Assembly (NCBI RefSeq): GCF_900142705.1
Contig: NZ_FRBV01000007.1
Coordinates: forward strand, 1-64,000
DNA from: Nitrosospira sp. Nsp11
GTDB lineage: Bacteria > Pseudomonadota > Gammaproteobacteria > Burkholderiales > Nitrosomonadaceae
DNA length: 64,000 nucleotides
Direction of reading: 5' to 3'
This document shows, piece after piece, positions 48,574-60,417 of the stretch; positions within the stretch are counted from its first letter, which is position 1; every line of letters starts with the position of its first letter. The notes beneath the pieces are model-generated. The model made no database searches and was not told the origin of the DNA. It saw only the letters and a program-made list of their open reading frames with translations. The translations under genes and the position numbers were made by a program.

Positions 48574-50682
48574 TTATACCCGCAAGTATTCAGTTTTTCC
48601 TCCCATCCAACGCTTAAGATGGTGTCTCGCAGCTTCGGGATAGTCACGCAATAATTCCTCGGCGGCGGCACGAGCCGCGTCAAGTAAATCCGCGTCCTGT
48701 TCCGGATCGGCAAAGCGCAGCATGGGTACACCGCTTTGACGGGCGCCGAGAAACTCGCCTGGACCACGAAGCCGCAAATCCTGGCGCGCGATTTCAAAAC
48801 CGTCGGTTTGCTCGAAAATAATTTTGAGCCGCTCCTGGGCCGTCGCGGATAAAGGCTTCTGATACAGCAATATGCATATCCCTCCTTCCGCTCCCCGTCC
48901 CACGCGGCCCCTTAATTGATGCAACTGCGCCAGGCCCATACGTTCGGCGTGCTCGATCACCATTAGCGAGGCATTAGGCACATCCACGCCTACTTCGATA
49001 ACAGTGGTGGCGATCAGTAGATGAATCTCACCTTGCGCGAACGATTCCATCACTGCCGATTTTTCCTGGGATGGAAGCCGTCCATGCACCAGGCCGATTT
49101 TCAATTCCGGAAAAGTCAGGCTCAATGTTTCGTAAGTCTCGAGGGCAGTCTTGAGTTGCAGAGCCTCGGATTCTTCAATCAACGGACAAACCCAGTAGGC
49201 CTGTTTTCCCCCACGGCAAGCTTCCCGGATACGGGCGGTGACTTCATCGCGGCGCGTATCTGCGACCAGTTTGGTCAAAACCGGCGTTCTGCCGGGCGGC
49301 AGCCCGGCAATCAGCGATACATCAAGATCGGCATAATAGCTCATTGCAAGGGTGCGCGGAATGGGCGTGGCGCTCATCATCAACTGATGCGGCCTGGCGC
49401 CGCTTTTCGTGCCCTTTTCTCGTAATGCCAGCCGTTGATGAACGCCAAACCGATGCTGTTCATCAATGATCACAAGGCCCAGTCTGTCGAACTCGACCTG
49501 CTCCTGGAATAGTGCGTGGGTGCCGATGGCAAGCATGGCATTACCCTCGGCGATATTGGCAAGCATGATTTCCCGCTGTTTTCTTTTCTGATTGCCGGAT
49601 AACCGGGCAATCGTCACGTCCAGATGAGCCAGGAGCGGGGCAAGCCAGGCGGAAAGCTTCAGATAATGCTGTTCAGCAAGGATCTCGGTCGGGGCCATCA
49701 GTGCGGCCTGATAATTATTTTCAATGGCTTGTAACATGGCCAACGCCGCCACGACGGTTTTGCCGCTTCCTACATCTCCTTGCAACAGTCGTTGCATCGG
49801 ATGGGCTACAGCCAGATCGCGGCTTATTTCAGAAAAAGCCTTCTTCTGTCCGTTGGTGAGTTCAAACGGCAACGATGCCAGCAACGCTTCAGTCAACTTG
49901 TTCCTGGCGCGCAGAACGGGTGCGCTGCCGCTGCGGCGCTGCCGATAATGCAAGCGCATGGACAATTGCTGAGCCAGCAGTTCATCGAACTTGATCCGGC
50001 GCCAAGCGGGATGGGTGCGTTCCTGCAATAGAGCGACCGGCGCGTCCGGCGGGGGTTGATGCAAGAATAAGACGCTGTCCCTGAAACTCTGGAGCTGATA
50101 ATGCGTTAATACCGTGTCAGGCAGCGTTTCCGAAAGATAGTCCCATTGATTGCCCGCATCTCGTGTTTGCTGAAGCACTCGACGGATCAGCTTGCGTACC
50201 GTCTCCGAAGAGAGTCCGGCAGTAGTTGGATAAATCGGCGTCAGCGCATCGGCTAGTGGTTGCAGCTCCCCTACAAGCCGGCATTTTGGATGGACCATTT
50301 CAACGCCAAAAAAACCTGCCCGGGCTTCTCCAAGCAATCGCACTCGCGTGCCGGCAGAGTAGGCTTTCGCCAGGCTACCGTAGAAATTGAGGAAACGCAT
50401 AAACAACGTGCCGCTGCCGTCTTCTATCCGGCAAACGAGTTGTCGGCGGGGGCGATACATGATTTCGCTGCGGGTAATGACGCCCTCAACCTGTACTGTC
50501 GTGTTGGCAGGCACATCATTGATGGGATAAAGATGTGTTTCGTCTTCATAGCGCAGCGGCAAGTGCAGCACCAGATCGAACTCATCGGCAATGCCCAGCC
50601 TGGCGAGTTTCTCCTGCATTGTCTTGCCGCCCAGATGAGAAGGGGCATGAGGCGTGGAAGTACATTCTGTGTTGCCTTTCAC
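48574..50682 (-). CDS. recG: ATP-dependent DNA helicase RecG
   Basis: A 702-residue branch-migration helicase acting on stalled forks and Holliday junctions. It begins with the wedge/OB domain ([20 protein letters not shown]). Walker A is [19 protein letters not shown], the DExH box is [16 protein letters not shown], and [14 protein letters not shown] and [17 protein letters not shown] are motifs III and VI. The start is a GTG overlapping the ridA stop (GTGA), implying coupling. Confidence 0.96.
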   Translation of the reverse strand: MKGNTECTSTPHAPSHLGGKTMQEKLARLGIADEFDLVLHLPLRYEDETHLYPINDVPANTTVQVEGVITRSEIMYRPRRQLVCRIEDGSGTLFMRFLNFYGSLAKAYSAGTRVRLLGEARAGFFGVEMVHPKCRLVGELQPLADALTPIYPTTAGLSSETVRKLIRRVLQQTRDAGNQWDYLSETLPDTVLTHYQLQSFRDSVLFLHQPPPDAPVALLQERTHPAWRRIKFDELLAQQLSMRLHYRQRRSGSAPVLRARNKLTEALLASLPFELTNGQKKAFSEISRDLAVAHPMQRLLQGDVGSGKTVVAALAMLQAIENNYQAALMAPTEILAEQHYLKLSAWLAPLLAHLDVTIARLSGNQKRKQREIMLANIAEGNAMLAIGTHALFQEQVEFDRLGLVIIDEQHRFGVHQRLALREKGTKSGARPHQLMMSATPIPRTLAMSYYADLDVSLIAGLPPGRTPVLTKLVADTRRDEVTARIREACRGGKQAYWVCPLIEESEALQLKTALETYETLSLTFPELKIGLVHGRLPSQEKSAVMESFAQGEIHLLIATTVIEVGVDVPNASLMVIEHAERMGLAQLHQLRGRVGRGAEGGICILLYQKPLSATAQERLKIIFEQTDGFEIARQDLRLRGPGEFLGARQSGVPMLRFADPEQDADLLDAARAAAEELLRDYPEAARHHLKRWMGGKTEYLRV

Positions 50683-51068
50683 CCCGGCAATACCAGTACC
50701 GCATCCATCTCCACTAGCGCGCCGCGCGGCAGCGCCGCTATACCGACCGCAGCGCGTGCCGGATAGGGCGCCTCAAAGTAGCTGGCCATGATTTCGTTTA
50801 CTTTTTGAAAATTGGCAAGGTCTATCAGATAGACATTCAATTTGACGACATCGCCGAGACTGCCGCCACTTGCCGCTGCCACGGCTTTCAAGTTTAAAAA
50901 TACCCGATGGATTTGCTCCTCGATCCCACTCACCATCTGCATGGAAAGCGGATCCAGGCCGATCTGGCCCGAAACATAAACTGTGTCTCCGCCGCTTACA
51001 CGTATCCCTTGAGAATAGGTGCCGATTGCCTGGGGCGCATCAGTAGTTTGTATCGTCTTTTTTTTCAT
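50679..51068 (-). CDS. ridA: RidA-family 2-iminobutanoate/iminopropanoate deaminase
   Basis: A 129-residue Rid/YjgF protein that hydrolyses reactive enamines and imines from PLP enzymes. The catalytic Arg is in [40 protein letters not shown] and [19 protein letters not shown] match the family. It is upstream of recG with overlapping stop and start. Confidence 0.93.
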   Translation of the reverse strand: MKKKTIQTTDAPQAIGTYSQGIRVSGGDTVYVSGQIGLDPLSMQMVSGIEEQIHRVFLNLKAVAAASGGSLGDVVKLNVYLIDLANFQKVNEIMASYFEAPYPARAAVGIAALPRGALVEMDAVLVLPG

Positions 51069-52660
<1,592 letters not shown>

Positions 52661-52663
<3 letters not shown>

Positions 52664-52834
52664 CAGCCTGTCGGACTTGAAAAATCGCAGCGAAAAAGTG
52701 GCTGGGTGGGGACAGGTTTTGCAGATTTGAAGGCCAATAGTTATTCTATTAGATGAAAAAGCTATTGGCTGAAAAAGCAGCATGAACGGCCAAGCGCTTT
52801 TGCAGCCGATTTCCTTTAAGTCCGACAGGCTGCC
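52661..52834. repeat. MITE-like inverted-repeat element, family B copy 2
   Basis: It begins TAGCAGCCTGTCGGACTT at 52661 and ends with the complement TCCGACAGGCTGCCA at 52834. Interior segments GAAAAAGTGGCTGGGTGG, GGCCAATAGTTATTCTATT and CGCTTTTGCAGCCGATTTCC match copy 1 in order and orientation. It lies between convergent murA and the FGE-domain gene (7 bp from its stop codon), where its dyads could end transcription from both sides. Confidence 0.8.
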
Positions 52835-52841
52835 ACGAACT

Positions 52842-53792
52842 TCAGGGCAATGTCATGGCAAGACGAAAACCCAAGTATCGCATGCGCTTGTTTGTATCAA
52901 ACCAGTTGCGGGTGATAGCGCGCATATCCTGGGGCCTGTGATTCCACGAGCCGCCGAAAAACATTCGCTTTGCGCAATTGCCTTGCCAACAGGTATCCGT
53001 CCATTGCCAGACATTTCCCATCATGTCGTATATCCCGAACGCATTGGGCTTGAAACTACCCACCGGCGCGGTTCTTCTGTTATCCCACTCGCTTCCGCAG
53101 CCATCGCAGTTAGCATTATTACGTCCGACATCGTTGCCCCAGTAATAATCGGTGGTTGAGCCCGCCTGCGCTGCGATTTCCCATTCGTCTTTGGTTGGAA
53201 GACGATAAGCTTTCCCGGTTTTTTCGGATATCCACTGTATATAGGCTTGTGCATCATCCCAGCTCACGTTGATCACGGGTCTGGTGCCGCGCCCCCAGCC
53301 ATTGTCCGGGGGTTGATATCCTCCACAGCCACCTGCCGCCACACAGGCGTCCCATTCCTTGAAAGTGACGGTATATTTTCCGATCGCAAATTTATGCCCT
53401 GGAATGGGTATCATTTCAGGGCACTCGGGGCAAGCCCCGCCGGCTTCGTTCTGACGTCCGGTTGAAGTGGATAAAGCCACCCTTTGCTGCTGGTTGCCTA
53501 CCTCATCCGGGGATGTTAATCGTATGCCAGTCGTTGTTGTTGCCGCGAGTACTACTTTTTGAGCTGTACCGCCATCTATCGGGCGTTCACCTTCAAATGC
53601 CTCGCTATTATCGCCGCGGGTTCTTTCTTGTATTTCCGCAATGCGTTTATTGTTGAATTCGCCGTCGGCGGCCATTCCCCTGCTCGTGGCATTATCTTTG
53701 TAATCGGAATTAGCAGTGGATGCGAATGCACCTGCTTCGGCAGATGCTGCAAAGCTCAAGGCGAGCAGGACAGTAGACAAAACTGATTTCAT
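52842..53792 (-). CDS. Secreted FGE/SUMF1-domain protein
   Basis: A 316-residue protein with signal peptide MKSVLSTVLLALSFAASAEA and a low-complexity N-terminal part (about 20-120). A formylglycine-generating-enzyme-sulfatase fold domain follows (about 125-316): YTVTFKEWDACVAAGG, YRLPTKDEWEIAAQAG, GIYDMMGNVWQWTDTCW and FGGSWNHRP. Unusual are repeated cysteines (CPECPEM, CDGCGS, CWQGNCAKR). Many members of this fold are not true FGEs, and no sulfatase gene is adjacent. An ATG 3 codons upstream is an alternative start. Confidence 0.88.
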   Translation of the reverse strand: MKSVLSTVLLALSFAASAEAGAFASTANSDYKDNATSRGMAADGEFNNKRIAEIQERTRGDNSEAFEGERPIDGGTAQKVVLAATTTTGIRLTSPDEVGNQQQRVALSTSTGRQNEAGGACPECPEMIPIPGHKFAIGKYTVTFKEWDACVAAGGCGGYQPPDNGWGRGTRPVINVSWDDAQAYIQWISEKTGKAYRLPTKDEWEIAAQAGSTTDYYWGNDVGRNNANCDGCGSEWDNRRTAPVGSFKPNAFGIYDMMGNVWQWTDTCWQGNCAKRMFFGGSWNHRPQDMRAITRNWFDTNKRMRYLGFRLAMTLP

Positions 53793-53801
53793 GAATTCCA
53801 T

Positions 53802-54054
53802 TTGAACGCGGATGGGGGTTTTTTTTTCGATTCATGTGTGGATACCGGGAGCGTAGTTGACCGGGTGCATGGCACATAACCACTTTCCATGAGTGCTTCC
53901 AGCCTATATGGTAGCCGATGCCAGCCAGATATGGGGAAAAATAGACTTGCGTAGAGGCACGAGTCTAGGGGCACCAGTCCTTGTTAAAGCGATCATTTGT
54001 TAAATCCTGAATTCAAGCGTAGCCTTTCTTATTCCTTAATTGTCCTGGAAAAAA
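53802..54054. other. Divergent intergenic region, 253 bp
   Basis: Lies between the start codons of the FGE-domain gene (minus) and the flavin monooxygenase (plus). No strong promoter pair or hairpin was recognised. Confidence 0.35.
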
Positions 54055-55278
54055 ATGGATACGGTAGCGGTTCGCTGTTGTATCGCGGGTGGTGGTCCGG
54101 CTGGCATGATGATGGGGTTGCTATTGGCTCGCGCCGGTGTCGAGGTATTGGTTCTGGAAAAGCATGCGGATTTTCTGCGGGATTTTCGGGGGGATACCAT
54201 CCATCCATCCACATTGGAAGTCATGCATGAGCTTGGATTTCTCGAAGCGCTACTGGAATTGCCGCATCAAAAAGCACATCGAGTCAATGGCCGGTTTGGC
54301 GCTCTTGCGTTGACAGTGGCTGACTTCGGGTATTTGCAAACCCGATGTCCCTTTATCGTTTTTATGCCGCAGTGGGATTTCCTGAGTTTTCTTGCTGAAC
54401 GGGCAGCCCGGTATCCGACGTTCAGCTTGCGAATGAATGCTGAAGTGACTGGGCTCATCGAGCAGGAGGGACGTATCGTCGGGTTGCGGGCCGTGACACC
54501 TGAGGGTCCGTTGAACGTACATGCGAGCCTTGTCGTTGGAGCGGATGGCCGTCATTCCACTGTGCGTGCTCGTGCCGGACTGAGGGGGATCGAGTATGGT
54601 GCGCCTATGGATGTATTATGGTTTCGGCTGTCTCGTCGTGCGGGTGATCCTGAAGACCCTGTCGGACGTTTCGATGCGGGCAGGGTCTTTGTCATGCTGA
54701 ACCGGGATGCTTACTGGCAATGCGGTTTCGTAATCCCGAAAGGCTCCTATGCGCAAGTTCGGGAGCGTGGGTTGCCGCCATTACGCGATACCATTGCGGA
54801 GTTGGCCCCGTTTGTGGCCGATCGCGTCGGTGAACTGCAAGACTGGGAAGCGATCAAGTTACTCGCTGTTCAAGTCGATCGGCTGCGTCAGTGGTATTGC
54901 CCGGGCCTTCTCTGCCTTGGTGATGCAGCACATGCAATGTCCCCCATCGGCGGTGTCGGAATCAACCTGGCAATTCAGGATGCAATTGCCGCATCGAATG
55001 CGCTGGCTGCACCGTTACTGGAGGATAGACCCACTATCGGGGCGCTGCGGGGGATTCAGCGGCGTCGCGCATGGCCAACGCGGATGACACAGCGATTGCA
55101 GCTCTTTCTTCAGAAACAGATCATTGGCCGCGTATTACGTGGCGGTGATTCTCTTTCGCCCCCATTTTTTTTCCGTCTACTCGCACGCTTCCCCTTGCTG
55201 CAATGGCTTCCCGCCCGGTTGATCGGTATCGGGTTTCGTCCCGAGCATGTCAAAACGCCTGACATATGGCCTCGCTGA
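54055..55278 (+). CDS. FAD-dependent monooxygenase (PHBH/UbiH class)
   Basis: A 407-residue class A flavoprotein hydroxylase. The dinucleotide fold CCIAGGGPAGMMMGLLLARA starts at residue 8. DFRGDTIHPSTLEVM gives the substrate/FAD region, the DG motif is LVVGADGRHSTVRA, and the GD motif is LCLGDAAHAMSPIGGVGINL. The ATG at 54055 is chosen over a TTG five codons upstream. The substrate is unknown; UbiH-type ubiquinone hydroxylation and aromatic hydroxylation are both possible. It stands alone. Confidence 0.88.
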   Translation: MDTVAVRCCIAGGGPAGMMMGLLLARAGVEVLVLEKHADFLRDFRGDTIHPSTLEVMHELGFLEALLELPHQKAHRVNGRFGALALTVADFGYLQTRCPFIVFMPQWDFLSFLAERAARYPTFSLRMNAEVTGLIEQEGRIVGLRAVTPEGPLNVHASLVVGADGRHSTVRARAGLRGIEYGAPMDVLWFRLSRRAGDPEDPVGRFDAGRVFVMLNRDAYWQCGFVIPKGSYAQVRERGLPPLRDTIAELAPFVADRVGELQDWEAIKLLAVQVDRLRQWYCPGLLCLGDAAHAMSPIGGVGINLAIQDAIAASNALAAPLLEDRPTIGALRGIQRRRAWPTRMTQRLQLFLQKQIIGRVLRGGDSLSPPFFFRLLARFPLLQWLPARLIGIGFRPEHVKTPDIWPR

Positions 55279-55472
55279 ACTGGATAGATCGCTAATCTGC
55301 TCATCGCATATCCGTTGTATTTCCCCCTGAAACTGTGAAGGCCGCATCTCCGCCAGTCGGGCCCTGGTATCTTTTATTACTGATAGTTAGTGCGTTAGCG
55401 CACCGAATCCTGCGGAAAATTCACATAAATTTAAATCGCAGCAATATTGCTGAGTTGATAAAGGATGCGGCC

Positions 55473-55802
55473 ATGAAATTTTCTATAAAATTGAGAGCTA
55501 AGTTATTGACGTTGGCGAGTGCGTTGGTTTTCAGCGTAGCTGGAACCGGAATGGTTCACGCTGCGGCGTCCGGTGAGCATGATATGCCAGATGAGATAGG
55601 GCCCGGGGATTCCGCGGCCGTGAGGGACTCGGATGCCAACCAGGACAAAAGTATCAAGGAGAGATGGAATAAAAAAGATCGGAGTTCGACCAGCACCAGC
55701 ACGGACCGTGACAACTCAAGATACAGCACTGACGGGACGGAAAGGTATGACGACGATGAAGGAAATAGCGGCACGGGTCCCAAGCGTCCAGGCCATTATT
55801 AA
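55473..55802 (+). CDS. Small secreted, disordered protein
   Basis: 109 residues: a signal peptide (KLRAKLLTLASALVFSVAG, cleavage near MVHA|AAS) and a hydrophilic Ser/Thr/Asp/Lys-rich remainder (SIKERWNKKDRSSTSTSTDR, then YDDDEGNSGTGPKRPGHY) without predicted structure. No domain is recognised. The ATG at 55473 follows AAGGA; an in-frame upstream extension would bury the signal peptide. Possibly a periplasmic or surface-associated small protein. Confidence 0.6.
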   Translation: MKFSIKLRAKLLTLASALVFSVAGTGMVHAAASGEHDMPDEIGPGDSAAVRDSDANQDKSIKERWNKKDRSSTSTSTDRDNSRYSTDGTERYDDDEGNSGTGPKRPGHY

Positions 55803-56397
55803 CGGTGGAGGTAAAGGCTGACTCCGGGATCGGCTACCAGGTTTTACCCCGACTTCACAGACAAATCTAAACAGGCTGATGTCGGGGATGCGTCATGTCA
55901 ATACCAAGAAAAATACGCTATGGAATTCAAGTGGAAAGCGGTACAACCAGTTAGAGCCGTACTCAGCCAGCAAGCCAGATTCGCGTGTATTTTGCAGGAG
56001 CTGCGCTATGAAAGCGAGCCGTCGGTCGCCATCCTGGCGCGGCTGATGCATCAACGAGGGGTGTGTGGTATCCCGCAGCATTGACGCTGGCGCACGAAGG
56101 TTTCCAACCAGCGGATACGATGAATTCCGCTTCAGTATCTGAGTACACGCGCCACACTCAGCGTCTGCCAAAATCGACCAGAATCAGCGGATAGAACTCT
56201 CTGGCTATATAGCGTTTCAAGTAGCGGTGAATTCTTTAAACCAAATAATTCCGTTGCTTGTGGGACGACTAAGAACGATAATCGACCTCGACAATCAACC
56301 CGGTATCTCTTCAGGAAGACTCTACCGTTGAGAATCATCAGTAGCAGCGAATTTCTATTGCTCGTGCGGATTTTCAGTCTGAGCAGGAGTTATATAA
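55803..56397. other. 595-bp intergenic region with a possible transposase remnant
   Basis: No full gene is supported. A small plus-strand frame at 55920-56087 (55 codons) has no clear family. The minus strand carries a short segment reminiscent of the IS110 transposase C-terminus, listed separately. Confidence 0.4.
56158..56235 (-). pseudogene. Possible IS110-family transposase C-terminal remnant
   Basis: After an in-frame TAA, the minus strand reads RIHRYLKRYIAREFYPLI before a TGA stop a few codons on. The pattern LKRYIARE is one I associate with the C-terminal end of IS110-family transposases. No transposase core (DEDD) or insertion-sequence ends are recognisable nearby, and the segment is only 25 codons, so chance similarity is quite possible. 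Confidence 0.22.
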
Positions 56398-56901
56398 ATG
56401 TTTAATTTAGGCTCCATGTTCAATCTAGGCCCCGCTGATCCAGTGGTCGGCAAGAAGAGCATCCTGGTCAAGTTACCTGCTGCTGAAGTCTTCAAATTTA
56501 TTGGCGACGATTTATTTCATAACTATCCCAGATGGTCGCCGGAAGTACAGGAACTTGAATGTCTCACTGATGGGCCCGTAAAGTCAGGAACCATAGCAAG
56601 GCAGGTACGCGTAGATCATGGCCAACGCTCGGAATCAAAATTCAGGATTACGATTTATGAACCTTCGAGGCGACTGGCCTTTGCGGGAATTATTGAACCT
56701 TATCGCTGCCTTTACGAACTACAACCCCAAAGCAGGGGAGATGTAACGGAATTGAAGTTTACTTTTGAACTACTTGAACTCAAAGTATTCATGCGACCTT
56801 TTGAACAGTTGGTCCGGAGCGCAATTCAGGAGGGTGCAGTCCACACGGTAGAAAATATAAAACGTCTAGTTGAAAGCAGCAAACACGCCACAGCTGTTTG
56901 A
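56398..56901 (+). CDS. SRPBCC (START-like) family protein
   Basis: A 167-residue protein with the polyketide-cyclase/START-like beta-sheet pattern. Residues about 20-120 (VKLPAAEVFKFIGDD, NYPRWSPEVQELE and ESKFRITIYEPSRRLAF) form the ligand-binding fold. A short repeated N-terminus (MFNLGSMFNLGPADP) allows two possible starts. Ligand and role are unknown. It is 135 bp upstream of the methyltransferase on the same strand, so they may be co-transcribed. Confidence 0.8.
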   Translation: MFNLGSMFNLGPADPVVGKKSILVKLPAAEVFKFIGDDLFHNYPRWSPEVQELECLTDGPVKSGTIARQVRVDHGQRSESKFRITIYEPSRRLAFAGIIEPYRCLYELQPQSRGDVTELKFTFELLELKVFMRPFEQLVRSAIQEGAVHTVENIKRLVESSKHATAV

Positions 56902-57036
56902 CTCTGACAGAGACAGCTACTTGCAACTTTTAGAGAATGCGACTTACGGTCGGAGCAGAAAAATCTTTTACGCTCGACATTGTCGCCGGTGGGTAATAGT
57001 TTCAGCATTCCGATCGATCGGCGCGAGGATTTACTC

Positions 57037-58074
57037 ATGACAGATGAAGTTTCTAAAGAAGCACCGCAACCGCAGATACCTGACGATAGAAAACTATGGG
57101 ATGTTATCCTCGGAATTTATGGCTATCCGGCGCTGCTTCTTGCGCATAAGCTCGGCGTCTTTTCTCTGCTGGAAGACGGCGAACTTTCGCTACCCGTCAT
57201 CTGCGAGAGGCTGAACATCAAAGAGCGCCCTGCCGAAGCTATTCTGACGGCAGCAACAGCGCTGGGGTTCTTGTCGGTAAAAGGAGGACTTTATGCGTTG
57301 ACAGCAGTCGCTGAGCACTATCTGCTTAAGAAAAATCCGAGCTATTTTGGCTTCATGTGGGATCTGATGATCGAAAACGATCAGGTACATTCATTTAAAA
57401 GCCTGGAAAAGGCAATACGCACAGATGAGCCCCAGGTTTACGGCGGGGCAGGTATTTACCGTCCTGAAGAGGTGCAGGCCGAACTCGCACGAAGATTCAC
57501 GCGTAGCATGTACAGTATGAGCATCAAATCGGCTTTCTACTGGCCGGAGGTGCTCGATCTCTCCGCTCACCATATCATGCTCGACGTTGGTGGAAGCTCG
57601 GGCGCACATTCGATTGGAGCCGTATCAAAGTGGAGTAATTTACAAGCTATCGTTTTCGATTTTCCCATGGTATGCGAGATTGCAAAAGAATTCATTGCCC
57701 AGCATGGCCTGCAAGATCGCATCAGGACATGTGAAGGAGACATGTGGCGTGATGAAATGCCAATAGCCGATCTTCACTTTTACTCCACCGTTTATAATGA
57801 CTGGCCACCTGAGAAGTGCAGCTTTCTTACCGCGAAGAGTTTCAATGCTCTCCCGCCCGGAGGACGCATCATCATCCATGGAATGCTCTATAACGAGGAC
57901 AAATCCGGTCCTTTCGCTGCGGCTGCATTTAGCATGCTCATGATGGGGTGGACCGAGGGAAAATCTTACTCCTCCACGGAGTTGTCAGCCATGTTGAGCG
58001 ATGCAGGATTCAGTGATATCGAGGTGCGCCCAGCCTTTGGCTACTATAGTATAGTTACTGGTCTCAAGCCTTAA
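57037..58074 (+). CDS. SAM-dependent O-methyltransferase-like protein
   Basis: A 345-residue protein with an N-terminal winged-helix dimerisation domain (about 15-95, LLLAHKLGVFSLLEDGEL and ICERLNIKERPAEAILTAA). The C-terminal SAM fold contains MLDVGGSSGAHSIGAVSKWS (motif I) and AIVFDFPMVCEIAKEF. This is the architecture of plant-type small-molecule O-methyltransferases such as CrtF and hydroxyneurosporene methyltransferases. The family catalytic His is not certain here. The ATG at 57037 has GAGG upstream; an in-frame TTG 19 codons earlier is less likely. Confidence 0.85.
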   Translation: MTDEVSKEAPQPQIPDDRKLWDVILGIYGYPALLLAHKLGVFSLLEDGELSLPVICERLNIKERPAEAILTAATALGFLSVKGGLYALTAVAEHYLLKKNPSYFGFMWDLMIENDQVHSFKSLEKAIRTDEPQVYGGAGIYRPEEVQAELARRFTRSMYSMSIKSAFYWPEVLDLSAHHIMLDVGGSSGAHSIGAVSKWSNLQAIVFDFPMVCEIAKEFIAQHGLQDRIRTCEGDMWRDEMPIADLHFYSTVYNDWPPEKCSFLTAKSFNALPPGGRIIIHGMLYNEDKSGPFAAAAFSMLMMGWTEGKSYSSTELSAMLSDAGFSDIEVRPAFGYYSIVTGLKP

Positions 58075-58477
58075 AATATAACTTTCCCAGAATAATCACT
58101 CGTTCCTCCGGCTCATATGCCGGTATCCGCACCCATCTGCATTTGAAAATAATGCTGGTCGGACCATTTCCAAATGCAAGTCACTCCAACTATGGGTTTT
58201 CCGGGAAAAAGCGTCTCTTTTTTCCTTATTTCGCGGAGAATCCCAAGGAGGAGCGGGCTTCGGATGACGCATAACCTAACGCATTTGAGACGGGCAGCTT
58301 CCTCTGCCCGGCAAAAGGCGCCGTTCGGCCGGTTGCTGATCCTTGCCATATTGCTTGTAATGCAATGCAGTCCTGATCTGTTCCAGACTTACGTCCTGAT
58401 CGCCTCCGTTTGCAGTCTCCTCCACTTTCCTTTACCCCATAGAGATTTCCATGCTCAAATGAACTCACCATAATTCA
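58075..58477. other. Convergent intergenic region with hairpin
   Basis: Between the convergent methyltransferase and ettA genes. TGCATTTGAAAAT (58138-58150) pairs with ATTTCCAAATGCA (58166-58178), 13 bp with one mismatch and a 15-nt loop. There is no U-tract. A plus-strand 99-codon frame (58174-58473) is not supported as a gene. Confidence 0.45.
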
Positions 58478-60142
58478 TTACCGATTAATCGGCTTGTACC
58501 TGATCCGTTTAGGTTTTGCGCCTTCTTCGCCAAGGCGCTTCCGCTTGTCGGCTTCGTATTCCTGGTAATTGCCGCTGAAGAATGCAACCTGCGAATTGCC
58601 TTCGAACGACAGGATGTGGGTTGCAATACGGTCGAGAAACCAGCGATCGTGCGAGATGACCAGCACACACCCCGCAAACTCCAGCAATGCATCTTCCAAT
58701 GCTCGCAGCGTTTCCACGTCCAGATCATTGGAAGGCTCATCCAGTAACAGGACGTTGCCACCCGAGATGAGCGTTTTTGCCAAATGGAGCCTGCCACGCT
58801 CGCCGCCTGAAAGATTGCCGACGTTCTTCTGCTGGTCCGCCCCTTTGAAATTGAAACGCCCCAGATAGGCGCGAGCAGGCGTTTCATACCTGCCGACGGT
58901 GAGGATATCATGGCCGTCTGAAATGGTATCGAATACGGTTTTGCCGCTTTCGAGGGCGTCACGCGATTGATCCACATGCGCGATCTTGACGGTTGTGCCA
59001 ATCGTTAATTCTCCCGAGTCCGGCTGTTCCCTTCCCGTAATCATGCGAAACAAGGTGGATTTCCCCGCCCCGTTGGGTCCGATAATCCCGACAATGGCTC
59101 CCGGCGGCACTTTAAAGCTCAGGTTGTCGATCAGCAGCCTGTCTCCATAAGCTTTGGATACTCCCTTTAACTCGATGACTTCATTACCGAGCCTGTCCGC
59201 AACGGGAATGAATATCTCCTGTGTTTCGTTGCGTTTCTGGTATTCCTGGGAGTTAAGCTCATCGAAGCGGGCAATACGGGCCTTGGATTTCGACTGACGC
59301 CCTTTGGGATTCTGCCTGACCCACTCAAGTTCTTTTTTCAGCGCTTTCTGACGAGCAGACTCGGTCGATTCCTCCTGCTTCAGACGGTTTTCTTTCTGCT
59401 CCAGCCACGAGCTGTAGTTGCCCTTCCAGGGGATACCATGGCCACGGTCCAGTTCCAGTATCCACTCCGCGGCGTTATCGAGGAAGTAGCGGTCATGCGT
59501 GACTGCCACGACAGTGCCGGGAAACCGGGTAAGGAACTGCTCCAGCCATTCCACTGATTCGGCATCCAGGTGATTTGTGGGCTCGTCCAATAGCAACATG
59601 TCGGGCTTGGATAGTAAAAGTTTGCACAAGGCTACCCTGCGTTTCTCGCCGCCGGAAAGATTTCCGATAATGGCGTCCCATTCCGGCAGGCGCAGCGCAT
59701 CGGCGGCGATTTCCATCTGTTGACTTCCATCTCCGCCGCTGACGGCCAGGATGGCCTCCAGCCGGACCTGTTCGGACGCCAGCGCATCGAAGTCTGCGTC
59801 CGGCTCGGCATAAGCCGCATAGACCTCTTCCAGCTTCTGCTGCGCACCGAACACTTCGCCCAGTCCCTCCTGTACAGCGTCGCGCACAGTCTGCACGGGG
59901 TTGAGTTGCGGTTCCTGCGGAAGATAGCCGATATTGAGGTTGGGCATCGCCGTTACCTCGCCTTCGATGTCCTTGTCCAGGCCTGCCATGATTTTCAGTA
60001 CGGTTGATTTACCGGAACCGTTCAGGCCAAGCAACCCTATCTTTGCGCCGGGAAAGAAACTGATGGATATATCTTTGAGAATCGCGCGCCGGGGCGGGAC
60101 AATTTTGCCCACTCGATTCATGGTGAGTACGTATTGAGCCAT
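58478..60142 (-). CDS. ettA: Energy-dependent translational throttle protein EttA (ABC-F)
   Basis: A 554-residue twin-ATPase ABC-F protein with no membrane domain, which binds the ribosomal E site and gates translation with ATP/ADP. Two Walker A motifs (LLGLNGSGKSTVLKIMAG and IIGPNGAGKSTLFRM), two signatures (LSGGEKRRVALCK and LSGGERGRLHLAK) and two Walker B/D loops (LLDEPTNHLDAES and LLDEPSNDLDVET) are visible. The P-site-tRNA interaction linker lies between the domains. The N-terminus MAQYVLTMNRVGKIVPPRR is the EttA form. Monocistronic. Confidence 0.96.
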   Translation of the reverse strand: MAQYVLTMNRVGKIVPPRRAILKDISISFFPGAKIGLLGLNGSGKSTVLKIMAGLDKDIEGEVTAMPNLNIGYLPQEPQLNPVQTVRDAVQEGLGEVFGAQQKLEEVYAAYAEPDADFDALASEQVRLEAILAVSGGDGSQQMEIAADALRLPEWDAIIGNLSGGEKRRVALCKLLLSKPDMLLLDEPTNHLDAESVEWLEQFLTRFPGTVVAVTHDRYFLDNAAEWILELDRGHGIPWKGNYSSWLEQKENRLKQEESTESARQKALKKELEWVRQNPKGRQSKSKARIARFDELNSQEYQKRNETQEIFIPVADRLGNEVIELKGVSKAYGDRLLIDNLSFKVPPGAIVGIIGPNGAGKSTLFRMITGREQPDSGELTIGTTVKIAHVDQSRDALESGKTVFDTISDGHDILTVGRYETPARAYLGRFNFKGADQQKNVGNLSGGERGRLHLAKTLISGGNVLLLDEPSNDLDVETLRALEDALLEFAGCVLVISHDRWFLDRIATHILSFEGNSQVAFFSGNYQEYEADKRKRLGEEGAKPKRIRYKPINR

Positions 60143-60417
60143 AAAAATATCAGATCAGCAAAATGCTTGAGTTTAACGCATGGAGAACCGACAGACAAAA
60201 GAATGACATAAACCCAGTTATGCAGACCGTTCTCCCTTCCGGGTAAGGTCTGAAATATTCCCTTGATAATGCCGCAAACGCCAACAGGCGATAAGAAGAA
60301 AAAAATTCCTGAAACCTCCAATTTTCAAACTGCTGAGTATGAGTTAATATCTCGACCCTTAAACAGATTCCGATTGTTGGTTACTGATCCCGTTTACGTA
60401 AATTCAGACGAGGCCAC
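60143..60417. other. Divergent intergenic region, 275 bp
   Basis: Separates ettA (minus) from the lipoprotein cassette (plus). GATTCCGATTGTTGG lies before the CsgG-like gene; promoter boxes are not clear. No gene is visible. Confidence 0.35.

Noticed and set aside
58174-58473. 99-codon plus-strand frame
   Set aside because: Uncertain composition, no similarity, convergent with ettA with no clear promoter.
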